A DNA stretch of 46,889 nucleotides. Origin: Acidimicrobiales bacterium (GTDB taxonomy: Bacteria > Actinomycetota > Acidimicrobiia > Acidimicrobiales > RAAP-2). The DNA lies in contig JADGOG010000005.1 of the NCBI GenBank assembly GCA_017883065.1, positions 1 to 46,889 of the forward strand. Direction: 5' to 3'. The position numbers were made by a program, and so were the translations under genes. Positions within the stretch are counted from its first letter, which is position 1. The number at the start of each line of letters is the position of its first letter. The notes below the pieces were generated by a model. The model saw only the letters and a program-made list of their open reading frames with translations, had not been told where the DNA came from and ran no database searches. Shown one piece after another: positions 16,401 through 25,899 of this stretch.

Positions 16401-17489
16401 CTACTGGTAACGCTCGAAGATGCTGGCCTCGGCCAGGCGGGTCAGACCGTCCTTGACCGAGTGGGCCCGGGCCTGGCCCACGCCCTCGACCTGCTCCAGT
16501 TCACTGAGGGAAGCCCGCATGATCTGCTGGAGGTTCACGAAGCGGTCCACGATGCGCTCGATGATGGCATCCGAGAACCGGGGCAGCCGGTACAACAGCC
16601 GGTACCCGCGGGGTTCGACCCCGGACTCGGCGTCGTGGAATGCCCCCGGGAGCCCGAGGATGTCGGCCACCCGGCTGGCGTCGGCCAGCTCGTCCGCCGA
16701 GAGGTGGGCCAACTGCTCGATGGCCCGGTTCACCGCCGAGCGGCGGTCCGCCTTGGCCGGAAGCCGCCCGCAGTAGTCGCGCACCACCAGGTGGAGGACG
16801 GGGGCCACCCCGTCCACCAGCTCGGCCGACTGCAGCCCGACCAGGCGACCGTCGTCCCCCAGCTCGACCAGGTAGCCGTCGACCTCCTCGCCGATCCGGA
16901 GAACCATCTCCGCGGCCTGGACCACCCCGACCACATCGCCCACCGACACGGTGTCCTCCACCTCGAGGATGGAGAGTCCGTTGAGGGCGACGTCGAAGCG
17001 GTTCCGAAACCGTTGCATGGTGGCCAGCGCCTGGTCGGTGCGGTCGTGGAGCCAGCCGGTGGGCTGGACGGTGTGCTTGTGGTCGTTGCGGTAGACGGCG
17101 ATCACCGACATGGCCGCCGACACCGACAGCACCGGCACGTCGATCGACCGGGCCACCCGCTCGGCGGTGCGGTGCCGGGTTCCGGTCTCCGAGGTGGGGA
17201 TGGTCGCCTTGGGCATGAGATGGACGTTGGCCCGGGCGATCCGGGAGGCGTCCGCAGCCAGGATGATGGCCCCGTCCATCTTGGCCAGCTCCGACAGCCG
17301 TTGAGGGCTGAACTCGGCGTCGAGGAGGAAGCCACCCGAGCAGATGGACAGGACGCCGGGACCGTCCCCCACCACCACCAGGCCGCCACGTTTGGCCCGC
17401 AGGATCCTGTCGAGGCCGTCCCGCAAGGGACGGCCCGGAGCCACCATGGCCAGGGCGTCACTGAGCGGCGAGCTCTGGCGGGTGGTCAC
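16401..17489 (-). CDS. disA: DNA integrity scanning protein DisA (diadenylate cyclase)
   Basis: A 362-residue protein that makes the messenger c-di-AMP from two ATP and senses branched DNA. The N-terminal cyclase domain contains MDGAIIL (DGA motif, near residues 71-77) and GTRHRTAERVA (RHR motif, near 107). A helical middle links to the C-terminal helix-hairpin-helix DNA-binding part, LEQVEGVGQARAHSVKDGL. All key residues appear present. radA lies 105 nt upstream on the same strand, the same pairing as in Bacillus and many actinobacteria, where RadA modulates DisA output. Confidence 0.95.
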   Translation of the reverse strand: MTTRQSSPLSDALAMVAPGRPLRDGLDRILRAKRGGLVVVGDGPGVLSICSGGFLLDAEFSPQRLSELAKMDGAIILAADASRIARANVHLMPKATIPTSETGTRHRTAERVARSIDVPVLSVSAAMSVIAVYRNDHKHTVQPTGWLHDRTDQALATMQRFRNRFDVALNGLSILEVEDTVSVGDVVGVVQAAEMVLRIGEEVDGYLVELGDDGRLVGLQSAELVDGVAPVLHLVVRDYCGRLPAKADRRSAVNRAIEQLAHLSADELADASRVADILGLPGAFHDAESGVEPRGYRLLYRLPRFSDAIIERIVDRFVNLQQIMRASLSELEQVEGVGQARAHSVKDGLTRLAEASIFERYQ

Positions 17490-17594
17490 AGGGGAATGGT
17501 ACCTGTCGCCGACCCGGTCGGCTCCGTGGTCGGTGGGGGCGTCGGCGTCGAGTACTGGCCGGTGCCTGGGCCGGTGACCAGGGAAACGGTCGGG

Positions 17595-18980
17595 TCAGAG
17601 GTCGGGGGCGCACCCGAAGCGGGAGACCGCCTCGGCCACCGTGTTCACCCGGACCAGCTCGACCTCGCTCGGACCCTCGGGCGACGAGGCCGGGACCACC
17701 ACCCGGTTGAAACCCAGCCGGGCCGACTCCTCGAGCCGCCGAGGGAGGTTGGTCACCTGACGGACCTCGCCGGCCAGTCCCACTTCGCCCACCGCGGCCA
17801 GATCGGCCGGAAGGGCCACTCCGGTGGCCGCTGAGGCCACCGCCAGGGCCACGGCCAGGTCTGCGGCGGGCTCGATGACCCGGATCCCGCCGGCCACCGA
17901 GGCGAAGACGTCCGTGGCCAGCACGGGCAGCTCGGCGTGGCGGACCAGCACGGCCAACGTCATCACCAGCCTCCCGCTGTCCAAGCCCACCACCGATCGC
18001 TTGGGCTGGGCCTGACCCATCGGGGTGACCAGGGCCTGGAGTTCGACCATCAGGGTCCGTCGTCCCTGCACGGCCGGAAGGACGACCCCGCCCGGAACCC
18101 CGGTGAGGCGGTCCCCCAGCAGGAGGCGTCCGGGATCATCGACCCGGTTGAGGCCCTGATCACCCATCTCGAAGAGCCCGAGCTCCCCGGTGGGGCCGAA
18201 CCGGTGCTTCACCGCCAGGAGAAGCCGGAGGGCGTGGTGCCGGTCGCCCTCGAAGCTGAGCACGGTGTCGACCATGTGCTCGAGTGCCCTCGGGCCGGCC
18301 AGCGATCCATCCTTGGTCACATGGCCGACCAGCACGGTGGCCACCTGGCGGGACTTGGCCAGCCCGACCAGCTGGTCGGCACACTCACGCACCTGGGTGA
18401 CGCTGCCCGGTACCCCGGTGGCCCGTCGCTCCCCGAGGGCGGTGGGCCCGATGGACACGGCCTGGATCGAGTCGATGACCACGAGGTCGGGCTCGGCCTC
18501 GACCACGGCATTGATCACCGTGCCCACGTCGGTGACCGGCAGGATCAACAGGCCGGGCGGGATGGGGCCCAGACGCTCCGCCCGCAGGCGAACCTGGTGG
18601 GCGGACTCCTCTGCGGACACCAGCAGCACCCGGTGGCCGGCTGCGGCCCGGGCGGCGAGCACCTGGAGCAGGAGGGTGGACTTGCCGATGCCGGGCTCAC
18701 CTCCGAGGAGGGTCACCGACCCGGGCACCAGGCCTCCGGACAGGACGCGGTCGAACTCTTCCACTCCGGTGGGCACCGCGGCCGCCTCGGACACGTCCAC
18801 CGAGGAGAGGGGCAGGGGCATCGACGACAGATCGAGCGCATCGACGGCCTGGACCAGCGGCCCGAGCTGGGCCTCTTCCACCAGGGTGTTCCACTCCCCG
18901 CAGGTGGGACACCGGCCGGCCCAGCGGGCGGTGGTCGAACCGCAGTCGATGCAGCGGTGGCGCTTCGCGGTCTTGGCCAT
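17595..18980 (-). CDS. radA: DNA repair protein RadA
   Basis: A 461-residue RecA-like branch-migration helicase that processes recombination intermediates. It starts with a four-cysteine zinc finger (CIDCG/CPTCG, residues 8-26), followed by Walker A GEPGIGKST and Walker B LVVIDSIQ, and ends in a Lon-like domain. The diagnostic RadA motif KNRFG is KHRFG here (VKHRFGPTGELG), a change of the second residue. ATG at 18980 is chosen because the zinc finger begins eight residues later; there is no clear ribosome binding site. It probably forms an operon with disA. Confidence 0.93.
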   Translation of the reverse strand: MAKTAKRHRCIDCGSTTARWAGRCPTCGEWNTLVEEAQLGPLVQAVDALDLSSMPLPLSSVDVSEAAAVPTGVEEFDRVLSGGLVPGSVTLLGGEPGIGKSTLLLQVLAARAAAGHRVLLVSAEESAHQVRLRAERLGPIPPGLLILPVTDVGTVINAVVEAEPDLVVIDSIQAVSIGPTALGERRATGVPGSVTQVRECADQLVGLAKSRQVATVLVGHVTKDGSLAGPRALEHMVDTVLSFEGDRHHALRLLLAVKHRFGPTGELGLFEMGDQGLNRVDDPGRLLLGDRLTGVPGGVVLPAVQGRRTLMVELQALVTPMGQAQPKRSVVGLDSGRLVMTLAVLVRHAELPVLATDVFASVAGGIRVIEPAADLAVALAVASAATGVALPADLAAVGEVGLAGEVRQVTNLPRRLEESARLGFNRVVVPASSPEGPSEVELVRVNTVAEAVSRFGCAPDL

Positions 18981-19054
18981 GGTGCCGATGGTAGGGACTG
19001 GGTGTGCCAAGCGGTGTGACCGGTCCCGCCTCCCGCGGAATCCCCCGTCACGCG

Positions 19055-19086
19055 GACCATCCCACCGGGATTCCGGTGGGATGGTC
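19055..19086 (-). terminator. Strong terminator hairpin after clpC
   Basis: A perfect 14-bp stem GACCATCCCACCGG/CCGGTGGGATGGTC with a four-base loop lies 79 nt after the clpC stop and about 75 nt before radA. No U tract follows. It is the most stable simple hairpin I see between genes here, and likely ends clpC transcription. Confidence 0.65.
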
Positions 19087-19164
19087 TCGTTCAGGCTCAG
19101 TGGTTGCCGACCAGGTCGGATCAGGCCCGGTCCACCCGGACCCGAGGGCCGGACACCGGTTGCT

Positions 19165-21723
19165 TCAGTCTGCCGACGAGTCGGCTCCGGCCAGTTCCAC
19201 CGGCGGCGGGGGCTCGACGCCCTCGATGGCGGTGAAGGTCAGCTGCTGCTCACCGGCGATCAGCGGAGGAGCGCCCTTCACGTCGTAGGCCGCGGCGGCC
19301 TCCGGCGTGATGGTCTCCACGTCGACCACGATGGTCTCACCGACCCGGAACTCCTTCCACAGGATCCGCTCCGAGAGCGGGTCCTCGATCATCTGCTGGA
19401 TGGCACGGCGCAGTGGCCGGGCACCCAGCTGAGGGTCGTAGCCCTTGTCGGCCAACAGCTGCTTGGCCGGCGGGGTGAGGACCAGGCTGAGGCCCTGGAG
19501 CTCGAGCTGGTTGGAGACACGTTGGATCATCAGGTCCACGATCTCGACCACTTCGACCTTGGAGAGCTCGTGGAAGACCACGACCTCGTCGATGCGATTG
19601 AGGAACTCGGGCCGGAAGTGGGCCTTCAGCGCCTCGTTGACCTTGGTCTTCATGCGCTCGTAGGTGACCGCCTCGGAGGTCTTGGCGAACCCGACCGACG
19701 ACTTGCGCAGGTCGGCGGTACCGAGGTTGGAGGTCATGATCAGCACGGTGTTCTTGAAGTCGACCGAACGACCCTGGGCATCGGTCAAGCGCCCGTCCTC
19801 CAGAATCTGGAGGAGGGTGTTGAACACGTCGGCATGGGCCTTCTCGACCTCGTCGAAGAGCACCACCGAGAAGGGCTTGCGGCGGACCGCCTCGGTCAAC
19901 TGACCACCCTCTTCGTACCCGACGTAGCCGGGAGGGGAGCCGACCAGGCGGCTCACCGTGTGCTTCTCCATGTACTCGGACATGTCCAGCTGGATCAGGG
20001 CGTCCTCGTCGTCGAAGAGGAATTCGGCCAGCGTCTTGGCCAGCTCGGTCTTGCCCACACCCGTCGGCCCGAGGAAGATGAACGACCCGCTCGGCCGCTT
20101 GGGATCCTTGAGACCGGCACGCGTCCGACGGATCGAGCGGGCCAGGGCGGCGATGGCCGGCTCCTGTCCGATCACCCGCTTGTGGAGCTCGTCCTCCATG
20201 CGGAGCAGCTTGGCCGTCTCCTCCTCGGTAAGCCGGTAGACGGGGATGCCCGTCCAGTTGGCCAGCACCTCGGCGATGACTTCCTCGTCGACGACGTCGA
20301 AGAGATCGACGCCCTCGGCGCGCCACTCGGCCTCCATCGCCTCCTTGGAGTCGAGGCGTTCCTTCTCCTGCTCGGCGAGCTTCTTGGCCTGGTCGAAGGC
20401 CTGCTTCTCGATGGCCGCTTCCTTGTCCGCCCGGAGGCGGGTGATGTCCTCCTCCAACTTCTTGTAGGCCGGAGGGGTGGTCATCCTGCGGATGCGCAGG
20501 CGGCTGCCGGCCTCGTCGATCAGGTCGATCGCCTTGTCCGGCAGGTAGCGGTCGGCCAGGTAGCGGTCGGCCAGGTTGGCCGCGGCCACCAGGGCCTGGT
20601 CGGTGATGGTCACCGCGTGGTGGGACTCGTAGCGGTCACGCAGTCCCTTGAGGATCTCGATGGTGAGGGCCACGTTGGGCTGCTCCACCTTGATCGGCTG
20701 GAACCGGCGCTCGAGGGCGGCGTCCTTCTCCAAGTGCTTGCGGTACTCGTCGATGGTGGTGGCCCCGATGGTCTGCAGCTCGCCCCGGGCCAGCATCGGC
20801 TTGAGGATCGACGCCGCGTCGATGGCACCCTCCGCAGCACCTGCGCCGACCAGCGTGTGCAGCTCGTCGATGAACAGCACGATGTCGCCTCGGGTGCGGA
20901 TCTCCTTCAGCACCTTCTTGAGGCGCTCCTCGAAGTCGCCCCGGTACCGGCTGCCGGCCACCAGGGCGCCCAGGTCGAGGGTGTAGAGCTGCTTGCCGGT
21001 CAGCGTCTCGGGGACGTCGTCGGCCACGATGCGCTGGGCCAGGCCCTCCACGATGGCGGTCTTGCCCACACCGGGCTCGCCGATCAGGACCGGGTTGTTC
21101 TTCGTGCGCCGCGACAGCACCTGCATGACCCGCTCGATCTCTTTCTCGCGGCCGATCACCGGATCGAGCTTGTGGTCGCGGGCCAGGGCGGTCAGGTTGC
21201 GTCCGAACTGGTCCAGTACCGGCGAACCGGTGGGGGCGTCGGTCGACTGCTGCCCGGGGGCACCGGCACCCACCGACTCCTTGCCCTGGTAGCCCGAGAG
21301 CAGCTGGATGACCTGCTGGCGCACCCGGGGAAGATCGGCGCCGAGGCTCTGGAGGACCTGGGCGGCGACGCCCTCGCCCTCCCGCACCAGGCCGAGCAGC
21401 ATGTGCTCGGTCCCGATGTAGCTGTGGCCGAGCTGGAGCGCTTCGCGGAGCGACAGCTCCAGCACCTTCTTCGCGCGGGGCGTGAAGGGTGGGGAGCCGG
21501 TCGGGGCCGTGCCGGCCAGACCGATGGTCTCCTCGACCTTCTCACGGACGGCCTCCAACGAGACCCCGAGGGACTCCAGCGCTTTGGCCGCTACGCCCTC
21601 ACCCTCGTGGATGAGCCCGAGCAGGATGTGCTCGGTTCCGATGAAGCTGTGGTTGAGAAGGCGCGCCTCTTCCTGTGCGAGCACAAGCACTCGTCGAGCC
21701 CGGTCTGTAAATCGTTCGAACAC
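19165..21723 (-). CDS. clpC: ATP-dependent Clp protease ATP-binding subunit ClpC
   Basis: An 852-residue class I Clp/Hsp100 unfoldase that feeds proteins to ClpP. Order of domains: two N-terminal Clp-N repeats (each with [14 protein letters not shown] or [14 protein letters not shown]), first AAA+ module ([13 protein letters not shown], about 215), a middle coiled-coil with a UVR-like stretch, and second AAA+ module ([13 protein letters not shown]). GTG at 21723 begins the usual [11 protein letters not shown] start and follows GGAGG; the frame is open nine codons further but without support. The divergent gene encodes polyprenyl diphosphate synthase. No ClgR or CtsR site is evident. Confidence 0.95.
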   Translation of the reverse strand: MFERFTDRARRVLVLAQEEARLLNHSFIGTEHILLGLIHEGEGVAAKALESLGVSLEAVREKVEETIGLAGTAPTGSPPFTPRAKKVLELSLREALQLGHSYIGTEHMLLGLVREGEGVAAQVLQSLGADLPRVRQQVIQLLSGYQGKESVGAGAPGQQSTDAPTGSPVLDQFGRNLTALARDHKLDPVIGREKEIERVMQVLSRRTKNNPVLIGEPGVGKTAIVEGLAQRIVADDVPETLTGKQLYTLDLGALVAGSRYRGDFEERLKKVLKEIRTRGDIVLFIDELHTLVGAGAAEGAIDAASILKPMLARGELQTIGATTIDEYRKHLEKDAALERRFQPIKVEQPNVALTIEILKGLRDRYESHHAVTITDQALVAAANLADRYLADRYLPDKAIDLIDEAGSRLRIRRMTTPPAYKKLEEDITRLRADKEAAIEKQAFDQAKKLAEQEKERLDSKEAMEAEWRAEGVDLFDVVDEEVIAEVLANWTGIPVYRLTEEETAKLLRMEDELHKRVIGQEPAIAALARSIRRTRAGLKDPKRPSGSFIFLGPTGVGKTELAKTLAEFLFDDEDALIQLDMSEYMEKHTVSRLVGSPPGYVGYEEGGQLTEAVRRKPFSVVLFDEVEKAHADVFNTLLQILEDGRLTDAQGRSVDFKNTVLIMTSNLGTADLRKSSVGFAKTSEAVTYERMKTKVNEALKAHFRPEFLNRIDEVVVFHELSKVEVVEIVDLMIQRVSNQLELQGLSLVLTPPAKQLLADKGYDPQLGARPLRRAIQQMIEDPLSERILWKEFRVGETIVVDVETITPEAAAAYDVKGAPPLIAGEQQLTFTAIEGVEPPPPVELAGADSSAD

Positions 21724-21853
21724 TCCACCGCCTCCATCCGCGGTCAGCAATTGACCCGAAGTCTACAGGTGCCGGTGCGACCCGCACCCGCGCAGTTCCT
21801 GATTTGGTTTCCTTTTCTCAATCATCGGCATCCTGGCCTATCGTCTGTAGGAA

Positions 21854-22831
21854 GTGAACGTCGTAGAACTCCTCGGGCTTCCCGCACTCGAAGATCAATT
21901 GAAACGCCTCGAGCCCTTGCTCGTGGAGTCCGTGGTGACCGGCGACGGCTTTCTGGACGAGGTCACCACCCACCTGCTGGCCGCCGGCGGGAAGCGGCTC
22001 CGACCGGTCCTTGCCCTGGCCACAGCCACATCCGGCCTCGGGCCGGCCTCCCGCGAGGACCTGCTGGGAGCGGTGGCCGTGGAGCTGGTGCACCTGGCGT
22101 CGCTCTACCACGACGACGTCATGGACGAGGCCACGGTCCGCCGCAACGTCGAGAGCGTGAACGCCCGGTTCGGCAATTTGGTCGCCATCGTGGCCGGCGA
22201 TTTCCTGCTGGCCCGCTCCGCCGAGATCGCCGCCGGGCTCGGCACCGAGATCGCCGGTCTCCTCGCCGCCACTCTGGGTGAGCTCTGCCAGGGACAGGTC
22301 GCCGAGGTGCACGCCGCCTTTCAGGTGACCAGAAGCCAGGACCAGTATTCGACGGCCATCTCCGGCAAGACCGCCTCCCTCATGGCCACCTCGTGCCGGA
22401 TCGGGGCGTTGACCGGAGGACTGTCCCGGGACCAGGTGGAGGCGTTCACCTCCTTCGGGCGCTCCTTCGGGATGATCTTCCAGGTCCGTGACGACATCCT
22501 CGACGTCATCGGCACCGAGGCCGAGTTGGGCAAGCCCGCCGGGCAGGATCTGGCCGAGGGCATCTACACCCTCCCGGTCCTCCTCGCTCTCGACAACCCC
22601 GAGGTGGGACCCGAGCTCCGGCCGCTGCTGGGTCAGCCACTGGGCCAGCCCGAGCGGGACAAGGCCCGGTCGATCGTGGCCGGATCAGGGGCCATCGCCG
22701 ATTCGGTGGTCGTGGCCCGGCGCTACGCCGAGCAGGCTGCCGACGCGGCCAGGTCGGGTCCCTCCACCCAGCTGGCCACCGGATTCACCCGGCTGGCCCA
22801 TTCGCTGGTCGACGACCTCCCCGGCGGCTGA
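21854..22831 (+). CDS. Polyprenyl (trans-isoprenyl) diphosphate synthase
   Basis: A 325-residue enzyme that lengthens allylic diphosphates with isopentenyl diphosphate, most likely making the side chain of menaquinone. The two aspartate-rich motifs are DDVMD (about residues 86-90) and DDILD (about 213-217); GGKRLRP and the helix FGRSFGMIFQVRDD are also typical. The residues before the first motif, HLASLYHD, hold no large aromatic residue right next to it except Tyr, so chain length cannot be set from sequence. GTG at 21854 has a weak AGGAA upstream. The gene diverges from clpC across 130 bp. Confidence 0.88.
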   Translation: MNVVELLGLPALEDQLKRLEPLLVESVVTGDGFLDEVTTHLLAAGGKRLRPVLALATATSGLGPASREDLLGAVAVELVHLASLYHDDVMDEATVRRNVESVNARFGNLVAIVAGDFLLARSAEIAAGLGTEIAGLLAATLGELCQGQVAEVHAAFQVTRSQDQYSTAISGKTASLMATSCRIGALTGGLSRDQVEAFTSFGRSFGMIFQVRDDILDVIGTEAELGKPAGQDLAEGIYTLPVLLALDNPEVGPELRPLLGQPLGQPERDKARSIVAGSGAIADSVVVARRYAEQAADAARSGPSTQLATGFTRLAHSLVDDLPGG

Positions 22832-23067
22832 CTCCCGGCCGAGGTGACTCCCGTCCCCGCCCTCGGTGGATCCACCAGGAGCTCGGTCACCCAATTCACA
22901 AATGAGCGGACGCCGTACGCTCATTTGTGAAGGGACTACGCAAGGTTGGCTCGACGGCACTGCGCCGAACGGGGCCACCGCCTCACACCGCCCCCGGACG
23001 CGCAACAGCCGGCCGTCGGGACACTCGCCCGAACGACCGGCTGCGCTGGGATGCTCGCGCCACAGGA
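22832..23067. other. Convergent intergenic region
   Basis: These 236 bp separate the polyprenyl synthase gene and the convergent secreted-protein gene. Apart from the palindrome at 22895-22931 nothing is recognised. Confidence 0.5.
22895..22931. terminator. Perfect 14-bp palindrome between convergent genes
   Basis: TTCACAAATGAGCG and its exact reverse complement are separated by nine nt. The arms are A/T-rich compared with the GC-rich surroundings. The position between two convergent genes makes a two-way terminator the simplest reading, although the 64 nt from the upstream stop and the base composition also allow a protein-binding site or mobile remnant. Confidence 0.55.
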
Positions 23068-23493
23068 CTAGACCGCGGCTGCAGCACCCTTGCATCTGGC
23101 CTTGACCTTGGCTGCCATCTTGTCCAGGCGATTCTTGTAGGCGGCGCTCTCGAGACGGGCCATCCGCCTCTTCAGATGGTCGGCCCGGTGGGTATGACCG
23201 GCCTTGACCGCCTTCGCCTCCGCTGCGACCAGATTGGGCAGACCGGCGGCGATGTTCGCTTCCATCTTCTGGATGCGGGTGAGTGCCTTGGGTGCCCTGT
23301 TGCAGTTGAAGCGACGGGCCCGCCGGGCGGGGCTGGTAGTGGGCGAACCGGAGGGTGCGACGCCAGGAGCGGTCGCCGGCACCGTGGCGGTCGATATGGC
23401 CGCACCGGCCATACCCGCCGGGCCGAGCGCCAGCACCCCGACGACCACGGCACCGATCACGAACGACCTGGCTGCGGGAATGATCTGCTTCAT
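23068..23493 (-). CDS. Small secreted protein of unknown function
   Basis: A 141-residue protein not assigned to any family. Residues 1-31 form a clear signal peptide (basic start, long hydrophobic core, AGA before the likely cleavage). A Ser/Thr/Pro/Ala linker follows (about 32-56), then a basic helical domain with many Lys and Arg (about 57-135) and just two cysteines, one at each end of this domain (FNCNR and ARCKG), which may form a disulfide. ATG at 23493 follows AGGAGGTC, an excellent ribosome binding site. It is divergent from the SRPBCC/sulfatase genes. Confidence 0.7.
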   Translation of the reverse strand: MKQIIPAARSFVIGAVVVGVLALGPAGMAGAAISTATVPATAPGVAPSGSPTTSPARRARRFNCNRAPKALTRIQKMEANIAAGLPNLVAAEAKAVKAGHTHRADHLKRRMARLESAAYKNRLDKMAAKVKARCKGAAAAV

Positions 23494-23643
23494 GGTTGAT
23501 CCGACCTCCTGGACCCGACCGGTGCTGCTGGTCGTCCCCCTCCATTGCGTCCGCCTCGACGTGCGAACCGCGAGGCCGATGCTAGAGGGCGGTGGGGCGA
23601 TCGCGTCGTCAGGGCCGCGATCGACGCGCTGGCGGCCCAACCC

Positions 23644-23672
23644 TTGTCATCACCACTGACAACTGTTACGTT
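23644..23672 (+). promoter_or_regulatory. Promoter with overlapping inverted repeat, possibly leaderless
   Basis: TTGTCA (23644-23649), a 17-nt spacer and TACGTT (23667-23672, fitting TANNNT) make a good SigA promoter. An ATG follows six nt after the -10 box, at the expected transcription start, so the transcript may be leaderless. TTGTCA and TGACAA (23657-23662) form an inverted repeat around a 7-nt spacer, which could be an operator. The rest of 23494-23678 shows nothing else I can name. Confidence 0.5.
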
Positions 23673-23678
23673 CCCCCT

Positions 23679-23840
23679 ATGCCGCACAGGGCCAGGGTTG
23701 CACCCCCCGGGGCGCAGGGACGGTGCCCGATGCAGGTGGCCAACGTCGACACCGACGTCGCCTCCGAACAGACGCCCACTCCGCACCCGACTGCCACGAC
23801 CCCTGTGCACCGACGGTCGGTCGAGTCCGGCCCCCGGTGA
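23679..23840 (+). CDS. Possible leaderless 53-residue ORF before the SRPBCC gene
   Basis: A short frame starting at the ATG six nt after the promoter -10 box and ending in a TGA that overlaps the GTG of the next gene as GTGA, the overlap style of proven neighbours in this window. The 53 residues are rich in Pro, Thr and Ala and resemble no family I know. It may be a coupling leader rather than a functional protein, or chance. Confidence 0.35.
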   Translation: MPHRARVAPPGAQGRCPMQVANVDTDVASEQTPTPHPTATTPVHRRSVESGPR

Positions 23841-24250
23841 CGGCCAGCCGCGGGAGCATCCGCCATGCCATCCGGCTGGCCTGCCCTCCCGACGACGTGT
23901 GGGCGGTGGTGGGCGATCCCCCACGGATCCAGGAGTGGTTTCCCGGCATCGTGTCGAGCTCGGTCGAGGGCGACCAGCGGGTGGTCACCACCCGCTCCGG
24001 CATCCCCATGCCCGAGCAACTGCTGACCGTCGATCCGGTGTTGCGGCGCATGCAGTACCGGATCACCGCCCCGATGTTCAAGGAGCACCTCGGCACCGTC
24101 GACGTCCACGACCTCGGGGACGGGACGTGCCTGGTGGTCTACAGCACCGACGCCGATCCCGCCCCGTTGGCCCTGGTCATCGGCGGCGCGGCCCGGGCCG
24201 CCCTGGCCAACCTCCCCCACCTGCTCGGCCTCGAGCAGCCCGCACGGTGA
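23837..24250 (+). CDS. SRPBCC (START/Bet v1-like) family protein
   Basis: A 137-residue protein of the polyketide cyclase/dehydrase-like SRPBCC fold. It opens with a strand and the typical helix CPPDDVWAVVGDPPRIQEWFPGI, continues with LLTVDPVLRRMQYRIT and ends with a long C-terminal helix. Such proteins bind hydrophobic ligands in a cavity; no catalytic residues can be named. The GTG start at 23837 is chosen because the fold begins soon after; it has no ribosome binding site, which fits coupling to the short upstream ORF. An in-frame ATG at 23723 is the alternative. The sulfatase gene follows 64 nt downstream. Confidence 0.7.
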   Translation: MTASRGSIRHAIRLACPPDDVWAVVGDPPRIQEWFPGIVSSSVEGDQRVVTTRSGIPMPEQLLTVDPVLRRMQYRITAPMFKEHLGTVDVHDLGDGTCLVVYSTDADPAPLALVIGGAARAALANLPHLLGLEQPAR

Positions 24251-24314
24251 CCGTCTTCCCACGACGACCCCGGACGCCTCGGCAACCCCGGGACCCCCGG
24301 AAAGGAGCCCGCTG

Positions 24315-25862
24315 ATGGGCCGCAAGATCCTCCTGGTCACCACCGACCAGCAGCGCTACGACACCCTCGGCTGCAACGGCGGCACCCTCGCCCGCACCCC
24401 GGTGGTCGACGGCCTCGCCGCCCAGGGCGTCCGCTTCGAACGCGCCCATACCCAGTCGGTCGTCTGCATGCCCTCCCGATCCACCATCCTCACCGGGCAG
24501 TACCCGACCACCCACGGCGTCTGGATGAACGGCGTTCCCCTGCCCGTCGATGCCCCCTCGGTGGCCGACGAGCTCCACCGTGCCGGCTACCACACCGCCC
24601 TGATCGGCAAGGCCCACTTCGAGCCGTTCCTCGACCCGTTCTTCCGCTTCACCGAGAACGCCATGGCGTCCACCACCGGCACCGAGCCTGCCGGCGGCGT
24701 CCATCGGGGCTTCGAACACCTGGAGATGGCCACTCACGGGGCCATGGGGCCGCTCCACTACGCGAGATGGCTGATGGCCGAACACCCCGAGGCCGTGGAT
24801 GGCTACTACCCGGCCCTCGACGGCTCCCTGCAGGTCAACGCGGCGGGAGGCGGGGACACGGGTGCTCCCCAAGTCAAGGTCAACCCCATCGACCGCGGGA
24901 TCTATCACACCGACTGGGTGGCCGACCGGACCATCGGATGGCTCGACGGGCTGGACCAGGGCGACGACTGGTTCTGCTGGATGAGCTTTCCCGACCCCCA
25001 TCACCCCTGGGACCCACCCGAGTCCGAGGTGGGCCGCATCGACTGGCGCGAGGTCCCTCTCCCCGCCGGCTATCCGGAGCAGGCGTCCGAGCGGGAGGCC
25101 ATCCTCGACGGGAAGCCCCGCCACTGGCGCCTCTGGTACGACGGAACACTGGTGTCGAACTACGAGGCGCCGGCCGACTGGGTGCCGGCCACCCTCACCG
25201 CCGACCAGGTGCGCGAGGTCAACGCCCGCAATGCCGTGGAGTGCGAGCTGATCGACGAGGCGCTCGGTCGGGTGCTCGGCCGCATCGCCGAGCGGGGCTG
25301 GGACGACGATCTGGACGTGGTCTTCACCACCGACCACGGCGAGCTCCAGGGCGATTTCGGGCTGCTGTTCAAGGGGCCGTACCATGTCGACTCCCTGATG
25401 CGCCTGCCCCTGATCTGGCGGCCCGCGCCGGCCAGCGCCACCCCTCCCGCCGTGGTCGGGCGACCGGTCGGCCTGGTCGACCTGGCCCCCACCTTCTGCG
25501 CCATCGCCGGCATCGGCACACCCGAATGGATGCAGGGATCCGCCCTGCCGGTCGACGACGCCGATGCCGACCAGCGGGGCTTCGAGCGGGTGCTCACCGA
25601 GTGGGACAGCGAGCTGTTCGGCACCGACGTCCACGTCCGCACCATCATGCGTGACCACTGGGTGTGCTCCGCCTACCTGCCCGGGACCTCCCATGACGGC
25701 TCCGAGGGCGAGCTCTACGACCTGGACGAGGATCCGCTCCAACAGGCCAACCGTTGGGACGACCCCGAGTTCCGTGCCGTCCGTGACGACCTGGTCGGCG
25801 ACCTATGGGACCACCAGCCTGCACCCCGTCGGACCCGCCTGGCCCTCGAGGCTCCGGTCTGA
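24315..25862 (+). CDS. Cys-type sulfatase family hydrolase
   Basis: A 515-residue arylsulfatase/choline-sulfatase-like enzyme of the alkaline phosphatase superfamily. The cysteine to be turned into formylglycine is Cys51 in CMPSRSTILTGQ. Metal ligands are visible in TTDQQRYD (residues 9-16) and FTTDHGELQGD (about 336-346). There is no signal peptide, so it acts in the cytoplasm. Phosphonate monoester or phosphodiester hydrolase activity is also possible for this family. The ATG follows AAGGAG. A separate formylglycine-generating enzyme is needed; the EgtB at 9596 shares that fold but not that role. Confidence 0.82.
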   Translation: MGRKILLVTTDQQRYDTLGCNGGTLARTPVVDGLAAQGVRFERAHTQSVVCMPSRSTILTGQYPTTHGVWMNGVPLPVDAPSVADELHRAGYHTALIGKAHFEPFLDPFFRFTENAMASTTGTEPAGGVHRGFEHLEMATHGAMGPLHYARWLMAEHPEAVDGYYPALDGSLQVNAAGGGDTGAPQVKVNPIDRGIYHTDWVADRTIGWLDGLDQGDDWFCWMSFPDPHHPWDPPESEVGRIDWREVPLPAGYPEQASEREAILDGKPRHWRLWYDGTLVSNYEAPADWVPATLTADQVREVNARNAVECELIDEALGRVLGRIAERGWDDDLDVVFTTDHGELQGDFGLLFKGPYHVDSLMRLPLIWRPAPASATPPAVVGRPVGLVDLAPTFCAIAGIGTPEWMQGSALPVDDADADQRGFERVLTEWDSELFGTDVHVRTIMRDHWVCSAYLPGTSHDGSEGELYDLDEDPLQQANRWDDPEFRAVRDDLVGDLWDHQPAPRRTRLALEAPV

Positions 25863-25899
25863 CCCTCGACCGACGGGGGCGGTCAGACGCCTCGGTCCG

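Noticed and set aside
18190-22281. 1363-codon plus-strand frame
   Set aside because: It is antisense to radA and clpC, whose motifs are complete; long antisense frames are usual at this GC content.
24177-25742. 521-codon minus-strand frame opposite the sulfatase gene
   Set aside because: The sulfatase motifs on the plus strand are intact, and the minus-strand product has no recognisable domain.
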